Positions 43,575-51,890 of a stretch of 64,000 nt of DNA are shown in pieces. The notes under the pieces were generated by a model. The model saw nothing but the letters and a program-made list of their open reading frames with translations. It was not told the origin of the DNA and did no database searches. Made by a program: the position numbers and the translations under genes. This DNA is from Palsa-504 sp963808615 (GTDB lineage Bacteria > Actinomycetota > Actinomycetes > Streptosporangiales > Streptosporangiaceae). The stretch spans positions 1,612,001 to 1,676,000 of the forward strand of contig CAWEGV010000012.1 of assembly GCA_963808615.1 (NCBI GenBank). Reading direction: 5' to 3'. The first letter of the stretch is position 1; each line of letters begins with the position of its first letter.

Positions 43575-44684
43575 GTGTTTGACCGGCTAGGCGAGTTGGT
43601 CAGCGAGCATGCGGAGCTTGAGCACGCGCTTGCCGATCCGGGCGTGCATTCCGATCAGGAGAAGGCGCGCACGCTGGGTCGCCGTTACGCCGAGCTGACC
43701 CCGATCGTGCACGCGTACACCGAGTGGCAGCAGACCTCAGCTGACGAGCAGGCCGCGCGCGAGCTGGCTATGGAGGATCCCTCCTTCGCCGAGGAGGCGG
43801 AAGAACTGGCCGCCCGCCGTGAAGAGCTCGAGGCCCAGCTGCAGAAGATGCTCGTGCCGCGGGATCCCAACGACGGGCGCGACATCATCCTGGAGGTCAA
43901 GGCCGGCGAGGGCGGCGAGGAGTCGGCGCTGTTCGCTGGCGACCTGCTGCGGATGTACCAGCGCTACGCCGAGCGGCGCGGCTGGAAGACCGAGATCCTG
44001 GACTCCACCGTCACCGGCCTCGGCGGGGTCAAGGACGCCACGGTCGCGGTGAAGGGCAGGGGCCAGGACGGCGCCTGGTCCCGGCTGAAGTACGAGGGCG
44101 GCGTGCACCGGGTGCAGCGGGTGCCGGTGACCGAGTCCCAAGGGCGCATTCATACCTCGGCCGCCGGAGTGCTGGTCGTGCCCGAGGCCGAGCCGGTCGA
44201 GGTGCAGATCAACGACAACGACCTGAAGGTCGACGTGTTCAGGTCCTCGGGGCCGGGCGGGCAGAGCGTGAACACCACCGACTCGGCGGTGCGGATCACC
44301 CACCTGCCGACCGGGATCGTGGTGTCCTGCCAGAACGAGAAGAGCCAGCTACAGAACAAGGAGCAGGCCATGCGCGTGCTGCGCGCCCGGCTGCTGGCCC
44401 AGGCCGAGGCCGACGCCGAGGCGAAGGCCGCCGCGGAACGGCGCAGCCAGGTCCGCACGGTGGATCGCTCCGAGCGGGTGCGCACCTACAACTTCCCCGA
44501 GAACCGCATCTCCGACCACCGCGTCGGCTACAAGGCGTACAACCTGGACCAGGTCATCGGCGGCGATCTGGACGGGGTGATCGACGCGCTGGCGGCCGCG
44601 GACCTGGCCGCGAAGCTGGCCTCGCCGGGGGCGGCGGCCCCTGGAGCCCCGGGGGTCTCCGGCGACGATGAGCCTGCTGCTTGA
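43575..44684 (+). CDS. prfA: peptide chain release factor 1
   Basis: The 369-residue RF1 recognises UAA/UAG and triggers peptide release. It has the stop-codon-reading region RVPVTESQGRIHTSA (PxT class of RF1, ~190) and the catalytic GGQ in GPGGQSVNTTDSAVR (~233). The GTG start at 43575 follows GGACATCCA weakly. Its 3' end overlaps prmC by 17 bp, coupling the factor to its own methyltransferase. Confidence 0.95.
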   Translation: MFDRLGELVSEHAELEHALADPGVHSDQEKARTLGRRYAELTPIVHAYTEWQQTSADEQAARELAMEDPSFAEEAEELAARREELEAQLQKMLVPRDPNDGRDIILEVKAGEGGEESALFAGDLLRMYQRYAERRGWKTEILDSTVTGLGGVKDATVAVKGRGQDGAWSRLKYEGGVHRVQRVPVTESQGRIHTSAAGVLVVPEAEPVEVQINDNDLKVDVFRSSGPGGQSVNTTDSAVRITHLPTGIVVSCQNEKSQLQNKEQAMRVLRARLLAQAEADAEAKAAAERRSQVRTVDRSERVRTYNFPENRISDHRVGYKAYNLDQVIGGDLDGVIDALAAADLAAKLASPGAAAPGAPGVSGDDEPAA

Positions 44685-45558
44685 CGAGGTGGCGCTGGCC
44701 GCGGCCCGGCTGGCTGAGGCCGGGGTGGAATCGCCCAGGAACGATGCCGAGCTGATCGCGGCCGCCGTGCACCAGGTCAAGCGGGCCGAGCTGCACACGG
44801 TGCCAGATTCCGCCTTCGACGCGCGGTTCTGGTCTGATATCGCGCGCCGGGCCGCCCACGAGCCGCTGCAGCACATCACCGGTCAGGCGCACTTCCGTTA
44901 CCTCGAGCTCGCGGTGGGACCCGGGGTGTTCGTGCCGCGGCCGGAGACCGAGGTGATGACCGGCTGGGCCATCGAAAGGCTGCGCGAGATGGACGTGGCC
45001 GAACCGCTGGCGGCCGACCTGGGCACCGGGTCAGGCGCGATCGCGCTGGCCATCGCGCAGGAGGTACCCAGGGCCAGGGTGCACGCGGTCGAGGCGGACC
45101 CGCTGGCCCGGGCCTGGGCCGAGCGGAACGTCACCCGCTACGTGGAGAGCGCGCCGTACACCGCGGGGCGGGTCATGCTGCACGCCGGCGACTTCAGTGA
45201 CGCGCTCGGCGAACTCGACGGTACCGTGGACCTCGTGATCAGCAACCCGCCGTACATTCCGGTCGGGGCATCCGTGCCGCCGGAGGTCGGCGAGTACGAC
45301 CCGCCCGCCGCGCTGTGGAGCGGCGCGGACGGGCTGAACGCCGTCCGGGCCCTGGAGCGCACGGCGCGGCGGCTGCTCCGTCCCGGCGGGCTGGTCGCGG
45401 TCGAGCACGGCGCCCAGCAGGGGGCGGCCGTGTACTGGGTGTTCGGTGAGGAATCCGGCTGGCGGGACACGCGTAACCACAAGGACCTGGCCGGGCGTGA
45501 CCGCTTTGTCACCTCGGTCTGGTCCACCGAACCCGGTGAGGGAGCAGCGGCGAGATGA
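44668..45558 (+). CDS. prmC: release factor glutamine methyltransferase
   Basis: The 296-residue SAM-dependent enzyme methylates the GGQ glutamine of release factors. It has an N-terminal helical domain (~1-80), the SAM motif ADLGTGSGAIALA (~113-125) and the catalytic NPPYIP (~193-198). It overlaps prfA upstream and the tsaC start downstream (ATGA), so all three are translationally coupled. Confidence 0.93.
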   Translation: MSLLLDEVALAAARLAEAGVESPRNDAELIAAAVHQVKRAELHTVPDSAFDARFWSDIARRAAHEPLQHITGQAHFRYLELAVGPGVFVPRPETEVMTGWAIERLREMDVAEPLAADLGTGSGAIALAIAQEVPRARVHAVEADPLARAWAERNVTRYVESAPYTAGRVMLHAGDFSDALGELDGTVDLVISNPPYIPVGASVPPEVGEYDPPAALWSGADGLNAVRALERTARRLLRPGGLVAVEHGAQQGAAVYWVFGEESGWRDTRNHKDLAGRDRFVTSVWSTEPGEGAAAR

Positions 45559-46307
45559 CCACACGTTACGACTGCCGGGACCCGGGGGAGCGCACCGCGG
45601 GAATCGACGCTGCCGTGGCCGCGGCGCGGGCCGGCGAGCTGGTCGTGCTGCCCACGGACACGGTGTACGGCATCGGCGCGGACGCGTTCATCCCCGCCGC
45701 CGTCACCACCATGCTGGCCGCCAAGGGCCGGGGCCGGAACATGCCGCCGCCCGTGCTGGTCGGCACCGCCCGGGCCGCCGCGGCGCTGGTGGACGACCTC
45801 GGGGCGTTCGGGCAGGCCCTGATCGACGAGTTCTGGCCGGGCGGGCTCACCCTGGTGTTCCGGGCCAGCCCGACGCTGCTGTGGGACCTGGGCGACACCA
45901 AGGGCACGGTAGCCCTCCGGATGCCGCTGCACTCGGTCGCGCTGGAGGTGCTGAAGCGGACCGGCCCGCTCGCCGTGTCCAGCGCCAACCGGACCGGCCA
46001 GCCGTCGGCCGCCACCGCCGACGAGGCGCAGCAGCAGCTGGGCGAGGCGGTCTCGGTCTATCTCGACGACGGGCCGAGCTCCGGGACCGTCCCGTCAACC
46101 ATCGTCGACCTGACCGGCGCGGTACCCACCCTGCTCCGCGCCGGGGCGGTCTCCGTGGACCGGCTGCGTACGGTGGTGTCGGTCGTGGCCGACGACGAGT
46201 ATGCGGCCGCGGGTACGGACACCGCCGCGGACACCAAGCCCGCGGCACCGCACCCACTGGAGGACCGCGCCGACGCGCCGGCCAGCAAGCGGCCCTCCGG
46301 GGCGTAG
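45555..46307 (+). CDS. tsaC: threonylcarbamoyl-AMP synthase (TsaC/Sua5)
   Basis: The 250-residue YrdC-domain enzyme makes threonylcarbamoyl-AMP for t6A37 in ANN-decoding tRNAs. It shows LPTDTVYGIGADAF (~33-46), KGRGRNMPPPVLV (~58, a KxR-type motif) and SSANRTGQPS (~139). The C-terminal ~60 residues are low-complexity, not a full Sua5 domain. ATG overlaps the prmC stop. Confidence 0.9.
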   Translation: MTTRYDCRDPGERTAGIDAAVAAARAGELVVLPTDTVYGIGADAFIPAAVTTMLAAKGRGRNMPPPVLVGTARAAAALVDDLGAFGQALIDEFWPGGLTLVFRASPTLLWDLGDTKGTVALRMPLHSVALEVLKRTGPLAVSSANRTGQPSAATADEAQQQLGEAVSVYLDDGPSSGTVPSTIVDLTGAVPTLLRAGAVSVDRLRTVVSVVADDEYAAAGTDTAADTKPAAPHPLEDRADAPASKRPSGA

Positions 46308-46366
46308 CGAGGTGCCATAGAGTGACCGTAATGAAACCTGATCCCATCCCGATCCGCTGAGGCGGC

Positions 46367-47992
46367 ATGCACGAGTACGCCCTGGTCTTGCTCGTCACGG
46401 CAGCGGTGACCTACCTGCTCACCCCGCTGGTGCGGCGGGTCGCGATCGTGACCCACACCATGCACGAGCCCCGGGCCCGGGATGTCCACACCCAGCCGAC
46501 GCCGCTCCTGGGTGGCCTGGCCATGTACGGCGGGCTCATCGCGGGACTGATCCTCGCCGGCCGGCTGATCTCCCTGCAGGATCCGTTCGCCTCCGCCGGG
46601 TCGAGGACTGCGGCGGGGCTGCTGCTGGCCGGCGGCCTGCTGGTCGTGATCGGGTTCATCGATGACCGGTGGGGGCTCAGCGCGGTCAGCAAGCTGGCCG
46701 GCCAGGTGGCCGCGGGCGGCCTCCTGGTCTGGAGCGGCCAGTCGCTGCCGTGGGTGCCGATGCCCAGCGGCGGCGTGTTCTCGCTGGAGCCGGACCTGAG
46801 CGTGACGCTCACCATCGGCCTCGTCGTGGTCACCATCAACGCGATCAACTTCATCGACGGCCTGGACGGGCTCGCGGCCGGCATCGTCGCCGTGGCCGCG
46901 CTGTCCTTCCTGGCCTACTCCTACACGCTCATCCAGACCATCGGCAGCGCGTCGCAGTCGCTGCCCGCGGTCTCATCGGCGCTGCTGGCCGGCATGTGCC
47001 TCGGGTTCCTGCCGCACAACTTCTATCCGGCCCGGATCTTCATGGGCGACATCGGCTCGAGCCTGCTCGGCCTGATGCTGGCCTACTTGCCGATCTCAAG
47101 CACCGCCTCGCTCGACCCGGCCCTGCTGACCAACTACGCGCAACCGCACACCCTGGACCGGTACCCGACGTTCCTCCCGCTGCTGGTACCCGCCGCGATT
47201 TTCGTCATCCCGTACGCGGACCTGATGTTCGCGATCATCCGGCGGACCCGGGCCGGCAAGCCGCTGATGGCCGCCGACCGGCAGCACCTGCACCACCGGG
47301 TGCTCAACATCGGCCATTCCTACCGGCAGAGCGTCCTGATCATGTATCTGTGGGCGGCGCTGTTCTCGGCCGCCGTGGTCTCGCTGTCCGTGGTGCGGAC
47401 CCGCCTGGTCGTGCTCGAGGCGGCCACGGTGATCGCCGTGCTCACCCTGCTGCCCGTCACGATGCCCCGGCTGCGCCCGTGGCGGCTGGCCCGCACCAGC
47501 CGCGTGGCCGTCCCGGCCGCCGCGTCACGTGCTGTGGCCGCGTCCTCCAGAACCGCTGGTGCCCGGGCGGCCGGTCAGGCCTTCAACGGCGCACCGCCGT
47601 CCGCTTCGCCGTTCCAGCCCGCCCCGTTCCCCGACGCCGCCCCGTTCCCGGATGCCGCCCCGTTCGCGGACGCTCCCCCGCTCCCGGCTGCTGCCCCGCT
47701 CCCGGCTGCCTCGCTCCTGGGCACAACCCCGCTCCCGGGCGATCAACTGCCGCACGCGGGCCGTCTCCCGGGGACCGAACCTGCCGGCCCCTTCGGGCCG
47801 GGATACCCGGTTGCTCCCGTGAACCCGTTCGCAGGCCCCCACGAGCAGCCCGCCAACGGCCACCTCGCCTATCCGGACCCGTTGTCCGCTTCGGACCCCT
47901 TCCCAGGTCCCGGGCCTGCCGCCGCGGACGGGGCACCCGACGGCCCCGACCCTCGCTCCCGGGCCAAGCACCGGGACATGCGGCCGCGGTAG
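46367..47992 (+). CDS. MraY/WecA-type undecaprenyl-phosphate sugar-1-phosphate transferase
   Basis: The 541-residue polytopic enzyme transfers a sugar-1-phosphate (probably GlcNAc-1-P) to a polyprenyl phosphate for cell-wall polymers. Motifs: the first Asp pair in GFIDDRWGLS (~101), NFIDGLDGLAAG (~161-172), FMGDIGSSLLG (~225-235) and the HLHHRVLNIGHS basic motif (~306) of the WecA group. About eleven membrane helices occupy residues 1-375. The last ~165 residues are a Pro/Ala-rich cytoplasmic tail with PFPDA-like repeats, absent from most homologues. It sits between tsaC and the atp operon, as in other actinomycetes. Confidence 0.85.
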   Translation: MHEYALVLLVTAAVTYLLTPLVRRVAIVTHTMHEPRARDVHTQPTPLLGGLAMYGGLIAGLILAGRLISLQDPFASAGSRTAAGLLLAGGLLVVIGFIDDRWGLSAVSKLAGQVAAGGLLVWSGQSLPWVPMPSGGVFSLEPDLSVTLTIGLVVVTINAINFIDGLDGLAAGIVAVAALSFLAYSYTLIQTIGSASQSLPAVSSALLAGMCLGFLPHNFYPARIFMGDIGSSLLGLMLAYLPISSTASLDPALLTNYAQPHTLDRYPTFLPLLVPAAIFVIPYADLMFAIIRRTRAGKPLMAADRQHLHHRVLNIGHSYRQSVLIMYLWAALFSAAVVSLSVVRTRLVVLEAATVIAVLTLLPVTMPRLRPWRLARTSRVAVPAAASRAVAASSRTAGARAAGQAFNGAPPSASPFQPAPFPDAAPFPDAAPFADAPPLPAAAPLPAASLLGTTPLPGDQLPHAGRLPGTEPAGPFGPGYPVAPVNPFAGPHEQPANGHLAYPDPLSASDPFPGPGPAAADGAPDGPDPRSRAKHRDMRPR

Positions 47993-48449
47993 GCACTCAG
48001 GCCGGGCGTCGTGCCACCTCATCTTTACCCTCTCTTTGCCAAAGTAGCGCGGGCTGCGCAGCGCCGATGAGGCTCTGTGGCGCACGCTGCGGGTCTCCGC
48101 TGCCCTCAGAAATGCCTAGGTAGAGCGGTACTTTTCCAGACCAGGACGCCGACCGGGCCGCTCCCGGAGCCTGGGCGGGGGCGGAGGGCACGCATGACAC
48201 CGGGCCGGAGGCGAGCGCGGCTCCGAAGTTAGTCATAGATTGTTAGCCATCAGGTAAAGACAGAGTCAAGAACTTTGTGATATCTTTCACGAGCAGCCCC
48301 TCTTCGGCAAAGCAGAGGCCCGTGATACGTTTCGTAAACCTAACCGGATACCAGCACCGGAACCGCGGTGCGGCGACCAGCTCCGGCAAGGAACGCGGGG
48401 CCCGCTCCCGCGTCTGCGTAGTTGCTGTCGACCCCCCAGGAGCCATGTA
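47993..48449 (+). other. gene-free atp operon promoter region
   Basis: No coding frame is convincing in this ~455-bp gap. The right half contains Rex-like sites (48275 and 48320) and is the expected promoter region of the ATP synthase operon. Confidence 0.5.
48275..48292. promoter_or_regulatory. Rex-type redox operator before the atp operon
   Basis: TTGTGATATCTTTCACGA matches 12 of the 14 defined positions of the actinobacterial Rex operator TTGTGAANNNNTTCACAA. It lies ~160 bp upstream of the atpI start. A weaker related site, CGTGATACGTTTCGTAA, follows at 48321-48337. Confidence 0.55.
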
Positions 48450-48869
48450 ATGCTGGCGAAGTACGCCATCATCATCAGGCGCGCCGGAGCCGTGACGGCA
48501 GCCGCCGCGGTGATCATGGTCGCCGTGTGCGCCGCCCTGGCGGGCACCAAGGGCCTGGTCGGCGCGCTGATCGGGGTGGCTATCGTCGCCGTGTTCTTCG
48601 GCATCAGCGTGCTGGTGGTGGGCTGGGCCGCGCGGATCAGCCCGCAGGCCATGATGGTGGCTGCGCTGGTCACCTACGTGGTCAAGATCCTGGTTCTCGC
48701 CGTCGTCGTCTCCGCGCTCAACGGGACGACCGCGTTCAGCACCCGGGCTCTGGGCTTCACCGCGATCGGCTGCATCCTGGTCTGGAGCGCTACGCAGGTC
48801 ATCATGACGGCCAGGCTCAAGATGCTGTACGTCGAGCCACAACAGACAGCGGCGCGACGAGGCGGGTGA
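48450..48869 (+). CDS. atpI: ATP synthase protein I
   Basis: The 139-residue protein has four hydrophobic segments and the conserved actinobacterial AtpI sequence features WAARISPQAMMVAALVTY (~63-80), NGTTAFSTRALGFT and LKMLYVEP near the end. AtpI assists c-ring assembly. It is the first gene of the atp operon, one base before the AtpZ-like gene. Confidence 0.82.
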   Translation: MLAKYAIIIRRAGAVTAAAAVIMVAVCAALAGTKGLVGALIGVAIVAVFFGISVLVVGWAARISPQAMMVAALVTYVVKILVLAVVVSALNGTTAFSTRALGFTAIGCILVWSATQVIMTARLKMLYVEPQQTAARRGG

Positions 48870-48870
48870 G

Positions 48871-49227
48871 ATGAGCGGCAACGGGAACAGGGCTATCACG
48901 AGATCCACCAGGAAGACCATCGCGGCCGAAGGCCGGGCTCAGGGCCTGGACATCGGCTGGACGGTGTTTGGTTACCTGGTGGGCGGGATGCTCGCCTATG
49001 GCCTCATCGGCTGGCTGATCGGCCGGGCGGTCCACGTCCCGCTGCTGTTCCCGGTCGGCATGCTGATCGGCCTGGCCATCTCTATCGGTTACATCATTTA
49101 CCGCTACGGCAAGCAGGGAGCGGTGGAGCAGGCCCAGGGGGGTTATAGGGGGGACGGGCAGTCTCCCCTATACCGGGGGGTCCCCGTGGGGCCGTCCCCC
49201 GGGGGAAGACAGGGAGATGACCGGTGA
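48871..49227 (+). CDS. AtpZ/AtpI family small membrane protein
   Basis: The 118-residue protein has a basic N-terminus and two membrane helices (~32-52 and ~58-76), containing IGWTVFGYLVGGMLAYGLIGWLIGR-like sequence, the AtpZ pattern. AtpZ-type proteins act with AtpI in Fo assembly and ion homeostasis. The last ~33 residues (Gly/Pro/Arg-rich) are encoded by a GC-rich palindromic stretch at 49137-49205 like those in lysA and thrB. Its stop overlaps the atpB start. Confidence 0.7.
   Translation: MSGNGNRAITRSTRKTIAAEGRAQGLDIGWTVFGYLVGGMLAYGLIGWLIGRAVHVPLLFPVGMLIGLAISIGYIIYRYGKQGAVEQAQGGYRGDGQSPLYRGVPVGPSPGGRQGDDR
49137..49205. repeat. GC-rich palindromic extension of the AtpZ-like gene
   Basis: G6 and C5-6 runs including GGGGGGACGGGCAGTCTCCCC form hairpins at the 3' end of the gene while keeping it open. 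It is the same kind of sequence as at 35530 and 40010. Confidence 0.5.
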
Positions 49228-50039
49228 CCGGTGACGTTCAGCTAGTCGCGGCCCCCGCGGGCGAGGGATGCCACCTGTTCAGCGGCTGCGGCTTCCCTGG
49301 GCCTGGGCTGCAGAGCTTCGACTACAAGCCGCTGTTCAGCATCGGCTCGTTCCACTTCACCAAGCCGATGCTGATCGCGGTGATCTGCGCCGCCCTGGTG
49401 ATCGCCTTCTTCTGGGCCGCGTTCTGGAAGCCGAAGATCATCCCGCGCGGCGTGCAGAACATCGGCGAGATCGGCATCCTGCTGGTTCGCGACCAGATCC
49501 TGCGGCCGTCACTCGGCAAGCGGGGCGACTCGTACCTGCCGTTCCTGTGCGCGCTGTTCTTCTACATCTGGATCATGAACCTGATGGAGCTCATCCCGGC
49601 CTTGCAGTTCCCGGCGATGTCCCGCATCGGCTTCGTCTGGCCGCTCGTGGCCATGGTCTACCTGCTCTACCTGTACCTGGGCTTCAAGAATCAGGGCTTT
49701 CCCGGCTACATCAAGAACATGATCCCCTGGGACGTGCCGAAGTTCGTCCTGATCATCCTGATCCCGATCGAGCTGGCCAGGTTCTTCATCGTCCAGCCGT
49801 TCACCCTCGGCGTCCGGCTGTTCGCGAACATGTTCGCCGGGCACCTGCTGCTGCTGATCTTCATCCTCTCGAGCTGGTACCTGGCCGGCCTGGGGATCGG
49901 GCTGCTCTTCGCCGCGGGCTCGGCCTTCATGGTGTTCTTCGTCTTCCTGCTCGAGTTCTTGATCGACCTGCTGCAGGCGTTCATCTTCACCACGCTGACC
50001 GCCGTCTACATCGCCAGTTCGCTGGAGGCGGCACATTGA
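49224..50039 (+). CDS. atpB: ATP synthase Fo subunit a
   Basis: The 271-residue proton-channel subunit has the essential Arg in LGVRLFANMFAGHLLL (~195-210) and about six membrane helices. It forms the half-channels against the c-ring. GTG 49224 overlaps the preceding stop. It is followed by atpE after 64 bp. Confidence 0.93.
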   Translation: MTGDVQLVAAPAGEGCHLFSGCGFPGPGLQSFDYKPLFSIGSFHFTKPMLIAVICAALVIAFFWAAFWKPKIIPRGVQNIGEIGILLVRDQILRPSLGKRGDSYLPFLCALFFYIWIMNLMELIPALQFPAMSRIGFVWPLVAMVYLLYLYLGFKNQGFPGYIKNMIPWDVPKFVLIILIPIELARFFIVQPFTLGVRLFANMFAGHLLLLIFILSSWYLAGLGIGLLFAAGSAFMVFFVFLLEFLIDLLQAFIFTTLTAVYIASSLEAAH

Positions 50040-50103
50040 CCCGCCGTACCTACGACCATCCGGCGGGACGAGCCGCCGGTCCGACGACGTAAAGGACTGA
50101 TCT

Positions 50104-50367
50104 ATGTCTCTTGCTGCCACTCTGGCCGCCTCTTCCTCCTCCCCGACCCAGCTGATCATCAACTTCGGCGCGGTCGGCTACGGTCTCGCGGCCATCGGCC
50201 CCGGCATCGGCATCGGCCTGGTCTTCGGCCACGCCATCGAGGCGATGGCCCGCCAGCCCGAGGCCACCGGCCGGATCTCGCTGTACATGTGGATCGGGTT
50301 CTCGCTGACCGAGGCGCTCGCGCTGATCGGGCTGGTGGCCCCGTTCATCTTCCACGCCGCCGGTTAA
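50104..50367 (+). CDS. atpE: ATP synthase Fo subunit c
   Basis: The 87-residue hairpin of two membrane helices has the Gly-rich first helix (GYGLAAIGPGIGIGLVFG), the polar loop RQPEATGRI, and the proton-carrying Glu in GFSLTEALALIGL (~72). ATG 50104 is preceded by AAAGGACTGATCT. Confidence 0.95.
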   Translation: MSLAATLAASSSSPTQLIINFGAVGYGLAAIGPGIGIGLVFGHAIEAMARQPEATGRISLYMWIGFSLTEALALIGLVAPFIFHAAG

Positions 50368-50387
50368 AGCGCGGAGGTGACCGCATT

Positions 50388-50909
50388 ATGTACCTAGCGC
50401 AAGGGTCGGAAAACCCGCTCATTCCCACCTTGCCCGAGTTCATCATCGGGACGATCGTGTTCCTGATCGTGTTCGGCGCGCTGGCCAGGGTGCTGATGCC
50501 CAGGATCCAGCAGACGCTGGCGCAGCGCACCGAGATGATCGAGGGCGGTTTGGCCCGGTCGGAGGAAGCCCAAGCCGAGGCCAACCAGCTGCTCGAGCAG
50601 TACCGGCAGCAGCTGGCCGAGGCCAGGCACGAGGCGGCCAGGCTGCGCGAGGAAGCCAGGGAGCAGGGCGCACAGATCATCGCCGAGATGCGCGAGCAGG
50701 CCCAGGCGGAGGCACGCCGGGTGACCGAGGCCGCGCAGGCTCAGATCGAGGCCGAGCGGCAGCAGGCTCTGACCTCGCTGCGCGCGGAGGTGGGGGCGCT
50801 CGCGACCGAGCTGGCCGGCCGGATCGTGGGCGAGTCGCTGGCCGACGAGGCCCGGCAGAGCCGGATGGTAGACAGGTTCCTCTCCGAGCTGGAGGTGTCC
50901 AGCCAGTGA
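50388..50909 (+). CDS. atpF: ATP synthase Fo subunit b
   Basis: The 173-residue peripheral stalk subunit has one membrane helix near residues 16-36 and a long charged coiled coil (~45-160), rich in Glu, Gln, Arg and Ala. ATG 50388 has GGAGGTG 7-8 nt upstream; longer frames extend into atpE and are not credible. atpH follows. Confidence 0.93.
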   Translation: MYLAQGSENPLIPTLPEFIIGTIVFLIVFGALARVLMPRIQQTLAQRTEMIEGGLARSEEAQAEANQLLEQYRQQLAEARHEAARLREEAREQGAQIIAEMREQAQAEARRVTEAAQAQIEAERQQALTSLRAEVGALATELAGRIVGESLADEARQSRMVDRFLSELEVSSQ

Positions 50910-51002
50910 GCGGCGGCACCGCGATGCGAGCCGGCTTGACCGGCGCTGCCACCACGGCCCGTTCGGGAAAAATCTCCCACGCACCCTCAGGAGGCGACCG
51001 GC

Positions 51003-51818
51003 GTGCGCGGTACGAGTAGAGCCTCGTTCGCCGACCTCACCGAGCGGCTGACGGACGAAGGCGCCATGAGCGCCCGCACCGCGACCAGGCTCGGTGATGA
51101 GCTGTTCGCGGTGGTCGGGCTGCTCGACACCGAGCACGGCCTGCGGCGCGCCCTGTCCGATCCGGGCAAGCCCGCGGCGGAGAAGGGCGCGGTGGTCGGC
51201 GCGCTACTCCACGGGAAGGTGACCCAGCGCACCGAGGCCCTGGCGGCGGCGGCGGCCGAATCCAGGTGGGCCAGCCCGGGTGACATGGTGGACGCGATCG
51301 AACAGCTCGCCATCGAGGCGATGGTTCTGGCCGCGGACGCGGACAACGGCCTCGACGAGCTGGAGGACGGGCTGTTCAGGTTCGGCCGGGTGGTCGCCGG
51401 TCAGCCGGACCTCCGGGCCGCGCTGGCCGATACCTCGCTGCCCGCGGACCGCAAGGGCGACCTGCTCGACGCCCTGCTCGACGGCAAGGTCGCGGCGGTG
51501 ACCCTGCGCCTGATCAGGCAGATGGTCATGCATCCGCGGGGCCGGTCGCTGACCGCCGCCCTGGACCTGTGCGCCGGAATAGCGGCCCGGCGCCGGGAGC
51601 AGCTGATCGCTGTGGTGCGCTCGGCGGTCGAGCTGTCCGCTGCCCAGCGGCGGCGGCTCGCCCGGGCCCTGGCCGCCTCCTACGGGCACGATGTTCACCT
51701 GAATGTCGTCATTGATCCCTCGGTGGTGGGTGGAATGTCCGTCCAGATCGGGGATGAGCTTATAGACGGGACTACGGCCAGCCGACTGGCCGAAGTCCGG
51801 CGCAAGCTGGCGGGCTGA
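51003..51818 (+). CDS. atpH: ATP synthase F1 subunit delta
   Basis: The 271-residue subunit links the b stalk to F1. The N-terminal helical half and the C-terminal delta motif VIDPSVVGGMSVQIGDELIDGT (~235-256) with a final TASRLAEVRRKL helix are characteristic. It is longer than the E. coli protein, as is usual in actinobacteria. GTG 51003 follows AGGAGG. Confidence 0.92.
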   Translation: MRGTSRASFADLTERLTDEGAMSARTATRLGDELFAVVGLLDTEHGLRRALSDPGKPAAEKGAVVGALLHGKVTQRTEALAAAAAESRWASPGDMVDAIEQLAIEAMVLAADADNGLDELEDGLFRFGRVVAGQPDLRAALADTSLPADRKGDLLDALLDGKVAAVTLRLIRQMVMHPRGRSLTAALDLCAGIAARRREQLIAVVRSAVELSAAQRRRLARALAASYGHDVHLNVVIDPSVVGGMSVQIGDELIDGTTASRLAEVRRKLAG

Positions 51819-51890
51819 CGTGCCAGCAATCGAATCGCCGCGGAAGAACCCGAAGCCGGGAAGACCACCCAACCAGAGACAGGCAGGACC

